Shown here: positions 23,193-36,802 of the stretch, piece after piece
How the letters are laid out: every line of letters begins with the position of its first letter
Numbering within the stretch: position 1 is the stretch's first letter
Origin: Nectonema munidae
Taxonomy: Eukaryota > Nematomorpha > Nectonematoida > Nectonematidae
Assembly: GCA_030549495.1 (NCBI GenBank)
Contig: JAUIRK010000864.1
Coordinates: 62,001 to 126,000, forward strand
Direction of reading: 5' to 3'
DNA: 64,000 nucleotides
Notes under the pieces: generated by a model
What the model was told of the DNA's origin: nothing
What the model saw: only the letters and a program-made list of their open reading frames with translations
Database searches by the model: none
Program-made: the position numbers and the translations under genes

Positions 23193-24389
23193 CTATGAAT
23201 AAAGTTAAATTTATAAAATATACGTTCAAAGAATAAGACTTAAATTAATATTTCAAACTTTTAAACAAATAGACCTTAATTATATTCATCATTTTTGAAT
23301 AAGATGGGAATGAAAGAATTCTCTTTCTAGATTCTTGATATCAATAAGTTCATTGTGTATTATACATTTTGACTTGTGTGAGATAAATTTTAAAAAGTAA
23401 AATAAAAAATTCAAATTAATAATATTACGAAACTTTTGGTAATATGCTTACAGCATTTTCTTAAATTCTAATTTCTCATGGAACGAGTACTCAGGCATGG
23501 GTAGAATCGGCGATTTGTAGCAGTATCTGAATAAGAAGCGAAGCTCTTTCTTACTCATTTTGGAAATTAAAAACGCTTGCTCTTAATTTTAGCGTCGTTT
23601 CATAATCATGATAGAGTTCAAATACATTTTATTTTTTATCCACATCGTTAAATATATAGATTTCGATAGAAAAAACCAAATTCTGGCAAAATAATTCGAT
23701 TCAACGTAAAAATCTAGATTTTCTGAAAAAATATGACTGTTTGGCTTTACACGGTGATTTGTTGAAGTTACCAGTCGAATTATAAAGGGAGAAATAATGA
23801 CACTGTTTACAATAAAAAATGTGATGCACTTTCTCATGTCTGAGACGGAAAAAGATTATGTCTATTGTAGATGGACGTCACCATGTCTATGAGGATGGGT
23901 ATGCTCCACCGTTGTCAGATCTGAAATACACTCACTGACACACAGAATCAGTCATATATTATTTATAAATATTATTTGTTTTAATATTAAATGCCACAAA
24001 AGAGATGATTGTGTCAAATAGTTATTTAGACCAGGGTGAACTATTTTGTATAGGGAGGTACACACAATTAGAGATATCCACAAAGGCATTTGTTGTAATA
24101 GCAGTAGTTACAGCTGTTTTTCAGGAGTTAGAACTGATTAGGGAAAAGTGCACAAAAAATTTAAGGAATTTTTTTCAAAATTTAGATTCTTAATAGTTTT
24201 ATGCTTAATATTATATAGTAAATTGAATGAAGTAAGAAAAATTGTAAGTACTTTTGAGGAAAGATTTTATTAGGATAATAAAATTTTGTATTTCACCTGA
24301 ATACAATTATTTCACATTTAGTAGAAAATAGTCTAGGTTTTTTGGGCCCATTGTTCTTTTTAAAATTTTGAAATGATCTGCACTTATAT

Positions 24390-25640
24390 CTAATGAAAAA
24401 CTGAATTTTTTCACGTTTGCTGATGATCTTACGATAAATATACCTTTTTCTTTGGATGATGAAACTATTAGTGCCAATTACTTTAATGATCAATTACATG
24501 GAGTTTTAAATTGGTGTTCCGTAAAGAGTATAAAAGTAAATTTCAATAAATCTCAAGCGATGCTATTCACATGTAAGAGGGAAACTAAAATTAAACTCGA
24601 TAATTTCATCTTCAAATGCACTGAATCTTTTGAAATTGTGAACAAACTTTCAAGAGTTACTGGTATACTTAATTTTTCCGGAATGCCTTTAGCTTAAAAG
24701 TCAAAAAATTTCTCTATGATTCATTTTTTTCTCCTATAAAAATTATTGTCTTGTCTTGTGGGGACATAATGATTTCACATTATTAATTAGACTACAAAAG
24801 AACGCATTAAGGTTGATATACAATGCGAATTTCCTATCCCATACAAGCTCACTTTTTTTTATGCTAAAGTGCTGAAAATTGATGATTTGTATGAGTACAA
24901 CCTAGCTTTGATTACTTATAAGTTTTTCAACAAGTAGCTTCCTGATACGTTTTTAGATGTTTTAGATTTTAACACAATGAAAGATAGATATGATTTACGA
25001 AATAAATTGAAAACCATTCTCCCGTATTATAAAAGATTAAAATATTATCAAACTATCAAATTTAAATTGGCTAGAGTTTTAGAACAATGATAATTTGTAT
25101 CTAGTCAATTACCTAAGTTTTAGTATAAGCGGATTCAAGAAAAAAATCAAAGAAAATTACATTGAAAATTATAAAGTTAAATGCTCTCTAAGTAACTGTT
25201 TTTCTTGTAAATTTTCAATTCAATTGGATTTTTGATGTTTCGAACTGCTTATTGTTAAATTTTGTGTATATTTTTATTATTGAACGAATGTTTTTTTTGC
25301 AAATATAAAATCTTCTAATCGTAATGTGAATATTATGAATTATCTAATATTTTATTATTTTTTTCTTTGTGCAATATCATTTAAGCGGCTCATGGGCCTT
25401 TTGGATTGCACAGTTTTCTCTTTTTTATATATTTTTTTATTATTGTTGTGTGTCTTTTTGTTATGGTAATTTTAATGTGTCACATTTTGATTTTTCTATA
25501 TTTCGAGTTATTCTTCTACTTTTTCTTTAATTCAAACAGCTTTGATGGAGTTTGATTCCACTCACTTAAATTATAATCATTAATACATTATGTAATCATT
25601 GTGTGACTCATGTTTTGCTTCAAATAAACTTCTTCTTCTT
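24390..25640 (+). pseudogene. LINE reverse transcriptase 3' half
   Basis: This is a 5'-truncated non-LTR retrotransposon. At 24391-24690 the frame is open and reads FTFADDLTINIPFS (the FADD catalytic motif at about 24416-24427), followed by NWCSVKSIKVNFNKSQAMLF. That matches the region after the YADD box in Jockey/CR1/R1-type reverse transcriptases. Downstream pieces up to about 25250 are broken by many stops. The copy seems to end near 25640 in a short CTT-rich tail. The rest of ORF2 and the endonuclease are missing, as expected for 5' truncation during target-primed insertion. Confidence 0.7.
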
Positions 25641-28559
25641 AGTAGAAAATAATTCTCTTTTTATTTTTCTTTTCCACCATAAACATTATTAAAATAAAAT
25701 ATTTTTTGTATGGAAAAATATATTTTAAAACAAAAAATAAAGATGTGGATCGTATGGCTCTCCATTCGAAACTATATTGATGTTATTCAGCATAAACCTG
25801 AGTATGACCTTAGCAATTGATATTTAAATCTTTAGAAGAATATTTTACGCCTAACCACCAAAAAAGTAGCAATTTGCAACACATATGAATGTGAAATTCA
25901 GACCCTTTTGATTGTCAAGCGTAAAATATTTGTAAATTTATACATTTAAATAAGAGTTTTGTATATTTTCAGTAGTTTTTATATTTATATTTGCAATGGA
26001 ATTATGAGAATTTTTATAATTCTGATAAATGCCCTTACTGTAATAAATATATTTGGCAATAAACATATACGTATAAATATATTTCGCATGAACTGTGAAT
26101 TGAGACCATCTTGTGTTATGAGCAAATATTCTTGTCCCATATCTGCTCCTAATATAGAGGTTTTAGCGTATTTGAAATGGAAAATGAATTAAATATGCAA
26201 AAGATGTCGTGTGTAAAGAGTTTTCGAAAAAGGTAGAAAGAATGCCGTTAGAATTTTGGATTGATGGACATTTTGAGTACAAGATTTGTGCCATGCCAGT
26301 TTTACTGAACTTCTCTATTCTCCACATATTAATATGTAATAAATGTTTGGGTCAGTGCTTCTCAAAGTGAGCATTAGCCCCAGAAGCGGGCCCTTTTAAA
26401 ATTCTTAGAGCCTCTGTAAAAATGTATGAATGAAAAATACTGTGCCCAAACATTTTTCTTGATTAAATCTGTTCTTAAAAAAATGAGTAGAAACTATGTT
26501 GTTCTTCCTATAGAATGGAAGTAGTGAGTCAAGTGTGCGCATAATTTGCAAGAAGAATGCAGAAAGGGTGGGAAGATGCGTGAGTGCAAAAAGTTTGTGT
26601 AGAAGTGGAGAAAAGGTAGAGGAGACCTCTTGAATGATGAAAACGATGGTATGCGAGAAAATCCCTCCCATATAATTGAAATAATATTCTTGCACGCTCC
26701 TTGCATACTAAACAGCGTCAGCAAACCATCTCGCTCATCCTCCTCATTTTCTTCTTCAAATTACATCAGCATTTTACTTCCATTCTAATGTGTAATACTA
26801 TATATATTCAAGCACACATTCAAACACATAACAGCATACATATATAATGAGTGAGAAAAGCATTGTCGTAGAGATAGGGTATACTATACATGAATGAACT
26901 TATTACGTGTGTGCAAGTGTATACAGAAAGTGGATTGAAAAATTCATCTGATTTATTATTATGCATAAATTTATTGTATTCTTAATTCCAAACAATACCA
27001 AATACAAATTATATGCTTTTTATTAGTTAGCACTTCCATTTTATATTAATTGGGCAAAGCAAAAAGCCCAACTCTCAGAGTTGAGAGAAGTATGAACGTT
27101 TAGAAATTAAAAAATATATAAAAACTCGCACCCTTAACTGAAGACACATTTTATTCATAGTATATATTCCAAAAATATTTGTTTTATGTTTATTTTCTTA
27201 TAAATTCTATTTCCCTAAATACTAAGCTAACTAATCTCTTCATCTTTAATGAAATCTCCAGATTCGAAAGAGAGCCGTATCAATTTCATAACGATTCACT
27301 ACTTAACAATTTAAAATTATGTAACTTACTTTGTTTTTCAAACGGTTGTATTCAAACGCATACTTTATTCATTTTTGAAATAATATAATTTCAAAACAAG
27401 AAACCCAGCAAAGAAAAAGTTGCAAAGCATCAATGAAAACAGCATTAGGTTCATCATAACATGAAAAGCAATCGCGTTTTGTACGCATCCCTGTACTTAC
27501 AACAACAAAACTAATATATATTAAGCGTGTTTAATTTCGACACCCAAAATATTAAGTAAAATAGCCTTATTCTCTTTTCAAAAACAATGTTATGTTATAG
27601 ATTATGTTTTGATTATGAAGTTAACGCCATAAATTTCCCAGTTTGCGATTCAAGAAAAGAGCAAATTTGTGGCATTTCTTTCTATCTCAAATTTTGATTT
27701 TGGTTCATCCAAAATCAGTAATCCTTTATAAAAGCTTGTTATTTGGGCCTCTATTCAACAAAGCAATATCCTAGTTGTTCGAACGAATCAAATAATAGAG
27801 GGTCGCATACAGAATATTTTGCACTCAACCCTCTGAAAAATATATTCCACGCTAAGATATATTCGTAAGGTAAAAAGCTTCTTTTGCTTGTCATAATATT
27901 TGCTTTACTACCACGGATAGCCGTATTGTCCTCTTATTGCCATTTTAAAAGTATTCATCATTTTAAGATTAAAAATACTTAAATAACGTTTATTTCCCCA
28001 TTAAAATAACAATCAGCCATTTTATGAGTCAATAGAAAGGTTTTATTTTATATAGAAATTTGTCAAAATTATCCATTTTTAGCAAAGTTAATTTTTTTTA
28101 TTTGTATTTATAAAAAATGAAAATAAAATATTGAAAGCTATAATAATCTTTTGCCAAAATTAATGGAGAGAGGGTGAGATGCGCTCTTCCCAACGTGCAG
28201 CCTATGATCGGAATCGCTATTGAAAATCGGTAGAATCGGAAATTTTTATAGTATCAGAGTCGATATCGAAATACAAACTATTTTGTTTCATTTCCAATAC
28301 CTAAACGGATTCCTGTTCATTTTTATGTTAAAAGACAATTCATCGTTATTATAGGTTTTTCTACTACGATTTATTATTTTGACATTTTCCAATGCACTGT
28401 TTATAGCAGTGATGCTTAAAAATTGCCCGAAATTATTTTAAATTACTTCAGTCTTAATGTTAACTTGAAAATAAATCTTTTTTATATATTTAATTTTTTC
28501 AATAATCATGGTTACTTTTTGGCAATTGTCAATCAAAATTTTGATTGATCAGAAATAAT

Positions 28560-29250
28560 TCTAATAAAATATTCCTTCAAATTTTACATAAAATATATAT
28601 TTTATACTAAATCGGCCATGCTAGTTTCATTTCTGGACTCAGTTTTTTCTTTTAGGTTTTAAAATATCTGCAGGCGTCAATAAAATATGTGGTTCAATTT
28701 TGAAAACTGTTTTCAAATTTCTATAAATTGTCTTAAAAAACATTCTTCAAATTTTACATAAAATATATATTTTATACTAAATCGGCCATGCTAGTTTAAT
28801 TTATGAACTCAATTTTTGCATTTAGGATATATAAATACAAATAAGTATCAATCAAATTTGCGTTTAGTTCTAAAATTCGTTTTCAAAAATATTGATTTAA
28901 ATTTTACATTTGATATATGTTTTTATACCAAATCGATCATGCTGGTTTTATTTCTGGATTCAGTTTTTGCATTTAGAGGTTTTACTGTCAGTGTAAATTA
29001 AATTTGCGGTTTACACCTGAAAACTATCTCCAAAAATATTCTCTCTAATTTTACATGAAATATATGCTTTTATATCAAATCACCATGCTATTATTATTTC
29101 TGAAATCAGTTTTTTGCATTTAGAGGTTTTAAAATGCCTAAAATTAAACGGTCAATCAAATGTTCGATTTACGTCTGATGTCTACAGAAATATTTTTAAA
29201 ATTTTAATAAAATATCTGTTTCATCTATAAAATATTTTATATATAATAAA
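28560..29250 (-). repeat. Diverged satellite array (orientation B)
   Basis: Four to five units are marked by ATACTAAATCGGCCATGCTAG and TTTCTGGACTCAGTTTTT. The 'ACTCAG' markers lie near 28637, 28808, 28958 and 29104, spaced 146-171 bases. The reverse complement matches the 18.0-18.9 kb array (ACTGAGTCCAGAAATGAAAC, CATGGxCGATTT). Confidence 0.7.
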
Positions 29251-30099
29251 ATCTTTTGAAGATTAGTATCAGAGAAGGAAGCAACCTGAAAACTAATCGT
29301 GTGATCAAACTATCTTGACTAAATGGAAGATCTACTTTCTTCTAATGACTAGAAAGTGGTGTGTAATATTGGGTTCTTCAAGAATATTTTGACAGTGAAA
29401 ATGAAATTCTTCTTTTACAAATAAAAAATCTTTAAAGCTTATTGAAAATTTACAATATGTCATAGTTATGAAAAATGTCAGAGATGCCAATATGTGAGAA
29501 TTTAGTCATTAGCAAGACATTTTTAATTTAAATTGAATTTGTCCATATTTTTCCTTTTGCGTGAAAGAGAGAATCTTTTAGATGAAGGTGGACAATTTTT
29601 TGTAATTGAACAATGAACATCACGAATGATTCATCAGAAAAAAACCTTTGAACTGAGATTGGTGGACAAATATACAGTCCTGATAATAAAATACACGATA
29701 CTGATAAAAATCGCCTAAGATAATCAAGAAGATTCTTTAACCAGAAGGCTTTGAGAGAGGAAAAAATTTGTTCAATATAAATCCTTAAAAAAGTTTTTTC
29801 AAAAGACATTGAAGAAAATAAATTTCTAATGAAAAATAGCTATCGAGAAAGGATCATAATAGAATGAAAAGCAAAATTACATACTTTAAAGTAGAGAAGA
29901 TATGACGTAGAAGCTACGAGCCTGCTAACGAATTTATAGACAAAAGATAGAGGTCCTATCGAGATACATAATTTACAGACAAATGAAATATTTTGAGTGA
30001 ATTAAACATCTAAAGTTGAATAAATTAATAAAATAATTACCAGAGAAATACTGCAACTAGAATTTATTTTGAAGTTTATATATTTGACATTGTTTTACA

Positions 30100-30720
30100 A
30101 GTTTAATCGATTTTTTGACAGGTTTTATTGATTTGATAAAAAATGAACATCGCCATTAAATTCTACATACTTGAAAATGGGTATATATGTATAAAAAACT
30201 GTTTATAAGAATAAAAATTTTAATTTTGACATGAACTGTCTTACTTAAATTATTTTTGTCAAATTTGACGGGTTTTCATAAAAAAAAGGAATATCATAAG
30301 TAAACCAAGCGAATTGAAAATGGGTAAAAAATACTTTATATAATTATTTGGATAAAATGTTTCTTTTTAAAATAAATCAATTTTTTGACAGGTTTGATTG
30401 ATTTTCATAAAAAAAAATGAATATCACCACTGAATTCAAGATGCTTGAAAATGTGTATATATGTGTAAAAAACATAATATAATTACTCAGATAAAAAGTT
30501 TTTTTGAGATGAGCTGTCATATATAAATCAATTTTTTGATAGGTTTCATAAAAAATGAATATCACCACCGAACTCAGCATACTTGAAAATTGGTATATAT
30601 ATGTAAAAAACTTTATATAATTATTTCAATAAAAAGTTCTTTTATGAGATGTACTATCAAATATAAATCAATTTTATGACAGGTTTGATTGATTTTCATA
30701 AAAAATATGAAGTTAAAAAA
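30100..30720. repeat. About 140-base tandem repeat, five units
   Basis: Units carry TTTTTTGACAGGTTTGATTG, then TTTTCATAAAAAA(A)TGAATATCA and CTTGAAAATGxGTATATATG. Starts are near 30111, 30259, 30381, 30531 and 30671. Unit lengths vary from about 120 to 150 bases, and divergence is moderate. Confidence 0.65.
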
Positions 30721-30834
30721 ATCACATTTTGATAATTATGTTATTGATAATATTTCTCAAGTTTAAAGCTTTTTGAAAAAATGACAGAAAAACACAGGGG
30801 TTAATTTTGAAGGTATCTAAGAAACAGAGGGGTT

Positions 30835-31420
30835 AATTTTGAAGCATTTTTTGAAGAAGCATGTGGTTTTTCATCGTGTCATTGGCAAGATAACAACGCA
30901 GTTTTTGTTGGTTCTAATGTTTTAAATTCTCATTCAGCTGAAGAATTTTTTCATTATTCTTAATCTTTAAAAAACGAATAGAAATAACAATTCCTACATC
31001 AAAAAAGTTTTCTAACTCTCAAATTGAATTGGTGGATAGAATGAGCTTTACTACATGACAAAAAAAATGGTATTTTCCCTTTATAACTCCTCTTTTTAAT
31101 TTGACAGTCAATTAACGCTGGATTATATTTAAAATGAATGAAGATGGGGGAAATATCACAGGTTGATTTCAGAAGAACTTCGGTTTAACACTCCTCAAAA
31201 CTCATGAAGTATGTTCACAACCGGAAAAATCAACAGCAATAGCAAATCCTATTTCTCAAGATGATTTCCCAATCACAGAAACGTCGCAACATGACCTATC
31301 TACAAAAAAATTCGTTAGATGTAAATACTTTAAAAATAAATGCCAAGCTAAATGTAAAAAATGCATTGCTTAAAATTAGAATACTTGTGCATATAAAATA
31401 TAAAATGGCTTTTCAAATTT
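30835..31420 (+). pseudogene. piggyBac C-terminal fragment
   Basis: This is a piggyBac transposase fragment, different from the one at 1.2-2.7 kb. Pieces in order read CHWQDNNAVFVGSNVLNSHS (about 30860-30920), LVDRMSFTT (31030), KKWYFPFITPLFNLTVN (31065-31110), FRRTS..TLLKTHE (31165-31210) and a Cys-rich end CKYFKNKCQAKCKKC (31325-31370). This order follows the second half of the DDE domain through to the C-terminal Cys-rich domain. Several stops and frame changes break it. No ends found. Confidence 0.65.
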
Positions 31421-33889
31421 TTCCTTTAAAATATTTGTATAGTAAAGTTTACTTGTTTTTATCATTTTCGACATGTTAAAATTTTTGAGAAATTATAGTG
31501 TTTTAACACAATCATAAATTTCTTTTTCAACAGATTCACATGATTAGATATATATTTTCCAATATACTAATACATTCTTCCGTTTTCACTACTTGTTTTA
31601 TATAACTCAATAATATCTCTATCCCGAATATTGTTTTTTTAACTTCACTATTTTAAGTCGTCAATTCTTAAAGTCTAAAACAAATGAAAATGAAAAAGTT
31701 AGAAAATTTCCCCATAAAAAATACTAAAAGAATTGAATAAACGAAATATAACATATCTACGAATATGTAGAGTATATTATTCTATTTCTAGTTTTTATTT
31801 GTTTAATCTTTACTTTGTTTTTTAACTTTTTGTAATCTATATAGGACACATTTCGCTCAAAAAATATTGTTTATGGTTTAAAGAAATTTTTGATTTGTTG
31901 TTTAAAATGAAGTTATTTGTAAAGCAAGCTTCTTGAATTTATTCAGATGAATCAGAACACAAAATATTAAAACGAGATAAACGACAGATATTCATTTACT
32001 CAACAAAAGAAATAGAAAACATGACATTTTTTAAAATGAAAGATATATTGTATTGAATTATTTAGTTTTAAAGTTACTTAATATTCTATTAATTTTCCAT
32101 AAATTCCTATAACATATGAAACTACCGTTATGAAAAATGTTATAGCTTATTTCAAAAAATTGTTTGTTGGTATATACCAATGGTGTCTATTGGACCATGG
32201 ATTTTTTTTTGCTATAATTTTTGAGTTCTAATTTTTAGCTATAAACACTGAACTCCTGTGAATCCTCTAATCTACAAAAAATACATAGTATTCTTACAAA
32301 TTTTAAAAGATTTGAAAAAAAATTGTCTTGAATATTGAAAAATGAAACATATTTTTTACCAGTAGGGTCTAATTGAGGCCAAAGTTTCTATACGTTTCTA
32401 TGTTCAATTTAAGCAGTACTATTTCAAAATGTTTACTTAGCAATTTATTATTCCTTTTTGATACAATGCTAGTATAGTGCAGCATTCGTTGAAATAATTT
32501 AAAATTAAAACAGTCTTTTGTTATTTTGTTGCATGAGAAGATTTACCTGTCAAAGGTACTACCTAATTGTTTCATAATATGCCCTCACTTTATTATACAG
32601 TTTCCTTTGTGATTGAAACATAACTTGTCATAACTCTTTCGCAAATATTCGCAAGCTAATTGCAAAAATTCGTGTATTCTTTACTATATCAGATTTGGCG
32701 TTTAATAAACGCTATTTGTACAAAACGTTTGAAAAAATGTTCTTATTTCTAGAGTTAAAGTAAAAAAATGCACCCTCAAGAATGTTGACCCATTTCACAA
32801 ACTATATTTTTGCTTGCATCAAAAATAATTTACTTGTCTTGTGTAAGCTCAACTATCTCTAAGTATTATAAGATATTTTAGACTTCATGTTACAGGGTTA
32901 AAAGAAGAATATAACTTTAAAATTTAAACTTGAATATAAATAAGATATTTTAAAGACTTAATTTTACAGAATTTTTCGTTTCACAAAATTCAATTTAAAG
33001 TATATTTTTTCCTTGTAATGCTATAGATTCTTCAGATATTGAGTTCATTTACAGAAGAAATAGGCACTTTGAAAAGGTATTCATTGCGTATAAGTGTTCA
33101 CTCATGCACGCATTTTTCTTTGCATGTCCTTCAAAAAAATTTGAGCGAATATTTGAAAAAGTTTTCACTAACTTTCTAGCAACAATTATTATGTAAATAA
33201 ATCAATTTTTAAAATTGGTATAGAAAAGAGAGAACTTAAATTTAAACTTCTTTTGTCTTAGGTATAATTCTTAAAGGGCGATTGAGGATAACTGTACACT
33301 TACAGGAAGTAAATGCGTTATTAACGAAGTCGAAGAGAGAAATGAATAGTAATATTTAACTGTTCTATTCCAAAGAAAATGTGACATTAAAATTTTTCAT
33401 TATTCTGCAGTTCTATTCTGTTAAAATGTCCAAGTTTAAATTATTTTTCAACCAAGAATATTTTGTAATAACAAATTAAAGTTCAACGTTACCGTTGATA
33501 AATTTTATATTTCCATTATCAGAAAACATATTTTAATTCCAATCAATATTTGAATTGAATATAGTGTGTCTACCGAGCATGTGTGTGTCTGATTTTATAT
33601 ATTGTTGGTAAATTTTATCCTAATTGACATTTTTTGTAAAGTCATAATTTATTGAATCGATACTTTATTCTGAATTAATACTTATGAAATCAAAACTCAG
33701 TAAGTATACTCAGTAAAAGTGGTATAAATATTTTATTTATCTATTTCCTTCTTAAGATGAAGATAAAATTTAAGTATATAATATAATTAACTTTCCAATT
33801 CTTAGAATTTAGATTTCCAATCTTTTTTTATTTTGAACCAGCCTGGAGCATAAAAATTTAGAATAAAAAATACAATTTTTTGTGGGCTC

Positions 33890-35276
33890 TGTATTACTCT
33901 AGTTTATCTAGAGTGGGCTCTGTATTAGTCACGATTTGTTGTATTCTACATCTTGAATGACATAGCGTTCCAGGTTGTGCATTTTGTAAAAAAAATCTTA
34001 ATTTTTCATCTATATTTCCTTTTTGAGAAAACAAACAAATTTTCAGCAAAAAGAGTGTTGAACTTGTTTTTGGATCAAAGTTTAAACAGTTGAACAAAGA
34101 TCCTTAAATGATTTAGGGCCAGAAGTGGGTCCATCTAAAGCTAGAATGTATTTCCTTAAAAAAAATCATTATTATGTAACATACATAGCAAGTATTGTAA
34201 AGGCTTTTCTACAGAATCTTCTAATTTTTTAATAATGCCATTCTTTTTTCCAGGGTTTGTATTTGTGCCATCATCACATTAAAGAACGCTGAGATTTTGT
34301 CGCATAATTCCCAAAAAAATTCTTTTGAAATATTTCCAGATGAGCAAGTTTTTGGTGACAAATGATGAAATATTTTTGATCTGGAAAGCTGACTAAAACA
34401 TAATGTACTTTAGCTTTTAGTTTAGAATAAAGTCTCCTTTAACATATTATCAATTTTTCCATCAAAATCAAAACAAATAATTTCAAAAAGTGACTTTCTT
34501 TGCTTCAATTTCTCTCCAATAAATTCTTTGGCGTCTCAGTTTAGAAGGTAGAAGAGCTATATTTGTGTCTAGAATGTTTAAATCTTTCAACACAGCACAA
34601 ACATGCATCTCTATTGCTTACATTTGATCTATCCATTTCTTTACATAACTCTGGATATTTAATTCATCTTTGTTTCAACTTGTTATCATTCAAACTTGTC
34701 ACACTTCATTTGATTCATAGCTACACGACTATTCACAGTCAGAATATGGTTAACAATTGATAAAAGATTTATTATAATTTTTAAAGGCTGTTATTTCAAA
34801 GTACTAAGTTTTCTTTTTTTCTAGTTTTTCTGTTTCAACTTTATCTAAATTTCATTTTCCTTTCTGTGTTTTGATCAACCAAAAAATTAATTCTTTTTGA
34901 AGAATTTTATTATTTTGTGAGCATGTGCAATTTTCGTTTGTTTAACACTTTTTGAAAAACACTTGCAAGAGCAAATATCAAAAAGTTTTTTGGGATATTT
35001 TGAAAGTTTTTGAAGATTCGTAATGAGTCCTTTGATTTTAACAATTACACGTTGTTTTGTTATATGTGGTATTGACACTTTTATGTAAATTTGAATAACT
35101 TGATCAGTCAAATGTAAAAGTGCATCTGCTTTATTTAGGTAAACTTCTTTAACTTTTAAATAATTGTATGCTAGAATTACATCATTAGAAGTTGGTAGTT
35201 TGTTTAAATCAAGTTCATGTATCATTCCAAAAATTGAAATAAAATGTTTTGATCTTGTTTTACAAGTAGAACCCAT
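33890..35276 (-). pseudogene. Unidentified multi-copy-type gene, broken
   Basis: The first part is an open frame from an ATG at 35276 to a stop at 34887 (129 codons). It starts MGSTCKTRSKHF and contains NKLPTSNDVILAYNYLK, VSIPHITKQRVIVKIKGL and KKLFDICSCKCF. A Cys-containing FDIxxCKC motif after a KxSIPxxxxxRI segment recalls an uncharacterised protein family I associate with repeated, mobile-element-like genes in arthropods. I cannot name it. Further downstream on the same strand, 34390-34560 reads FIGEKLKQRKSLFEIICF and DFDGKIDNML, and 33894-34097 is open. The copy looks broken in several places. The ends were not found, and its host or mobile status is unsettled. Confidence 0.4.
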
Positions 35277-36231
35277 TTTAATTATTAAATACAACATTAA
35301 TCTAAAATATAACAAATGTTATATGAAAAATCTATGAAAAGAATTTATATCTTCTCTAATGAAATTTTTTTTTTCATCAGGTGAACAATTAAAAATTTCT
35401 ATTTTTATGAAAATACATATAAAAGAGTAAATATCTTAAATAATAGAGTTAGAATAAAAATAAAAAGATGGAATAAATAAAATGAAAAAATATATACATA
35501 TAAAACTAAAATAGATATTGCTGTATCTTCTATATTTGTGATAAAATTATTATCAGAATTATTTTTATAAAGAAAATTTTAACTATTGACATGCTTTGGG
35601 GTTAAATTTTACCACACGGCTTTTGGACCAAGGAGTTTATAAATTACGGAATAAATCTTTTAAGCTCAACACTTGCTAAAATAGATTCTACCTCAACTGC
35701 TTCTGAAGTTGCACGCTCTATAACACTTTTAGATTCATGTTATTGCTTATATGACTCTATTAAACAAGTGTTTCAACAGTTATGTAATGTTTTTCTAATT
35801 CTGGAATCCATGTTGTGTTTAATTTAATGATGAATGGAAGAAAGAGTTTTTGAATAATTTCCTTAAAAGTAAAGTGATAACGATACCATTGAAGAATGAT
35901 AATATTAATTACAATAACTTTCACTAAATATCATAAAAATTTTCTCAGTGTTTTGGATACGTAGAAAACGTTAAAAAAATTTTATTAGATAAAATTTAAG
36001 TGATGAATATCAACTTCTATCTTCAATAGAAGATAAACTCGAAGCTAAAGCTCTGAAAAAATGATCGCTTATTACTAATTTTTAATAAATGATTTTTATA
36101 ATCGACTTTTTTTATGATTAAAAAATATCTTTGAAGGGTTAGTTAAATACTTCATGGTTGATTTAAAAAAAAGAACTCAATATCATTCAGAGAAAATATA
36201 TTTAATCAGCGTCTTCTTCTATCTTCTATCT

Positions 36232-36461
36232 TCTCTATATTATAATAAGCTAGCGTCTGTTATTTTTATTTAAAAACTTAAAAGAATCCTATCTTTCGAG
36301 CGTAGTCTAAACAAAAAAAAACTAGCCGGTCCCATGGTCGTTTTGAGCGAAGCGAATTTGAATTAGCAACTCAATATACACACTACCCAGAATCCTATGT
36401 TTCGAGCGCAGCGAGAAACACTGTTTCGAGCGAAGCAAGAAACGACCACGGGACCGGCTAG
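36232..36461 (+). mobile_element. Helitron-like element, copy 1
   Basis: It begins TCTCTATATTATAATAAGC and ends ACCGGCTAG followed by T. TC at the 5' end and CTRR|T at the 3' end fit Helitrons, which leave no target duplication. Internally ACTAGCCGGTCC...GTCGTTTT (36321) is an inverted copy of the 3' terminus. Non-coding, 230 bases. Confidence 0.55.
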
Positions 36462-36802
36462 TCTATCTATATTATAATAAGCTAGCGTGTGTGTGTGTGT
36501 CGCTGGAAGCATTCTGATTGGTTGAAATATCTTTTGTATGTATTTTTATATGGTGTAATAGAAAAATACACAGAAAAGGTACAAATATTCTAAAAACTGA
36601 CCACCATACCATATAACACTATTAGCAACTCAAAATACACATTACCCAGAATCCTATCTTTCGAGCGTAGTCTAAACAAAAAAAAACTAGCCGGTCCCAT
36701 GGTCGTTTTGAGCGAAGCGAATTTGAATTAGCAACTCAATATACACACTATCTCAGAATCCTATGTTTCGAGCGAAGCGAGAAACGACCACGGACCGGCT
36801 AG
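36462..36802 (+). mobile_element. Helitron-like element, copy 2
   Basis: It directly abuts copy 1 and shares TCTATATTATAATAAGCTAGCG at its start, the inverted internal terminus (from about 36685) and the GGACCGGCTAG 3' end at 36802. It is longer because it holds a (GT)n run and about 120 extra bases (36480-36640). Confidence 0.55.

Noticed and set aside
26353-26400. CAGTGCTTCTCAAAGTG, a hAT-like terminus
   Set aside because: No second end, transposase or target duplication was found nearby; possibly a solo relic.
26405-26724. Overlapping open frames on the minus strand near 26.5 kb
   Set aside because: Low-complexity Phe/Leu/Ser-rich translations in two frames with no motif; likely chance.
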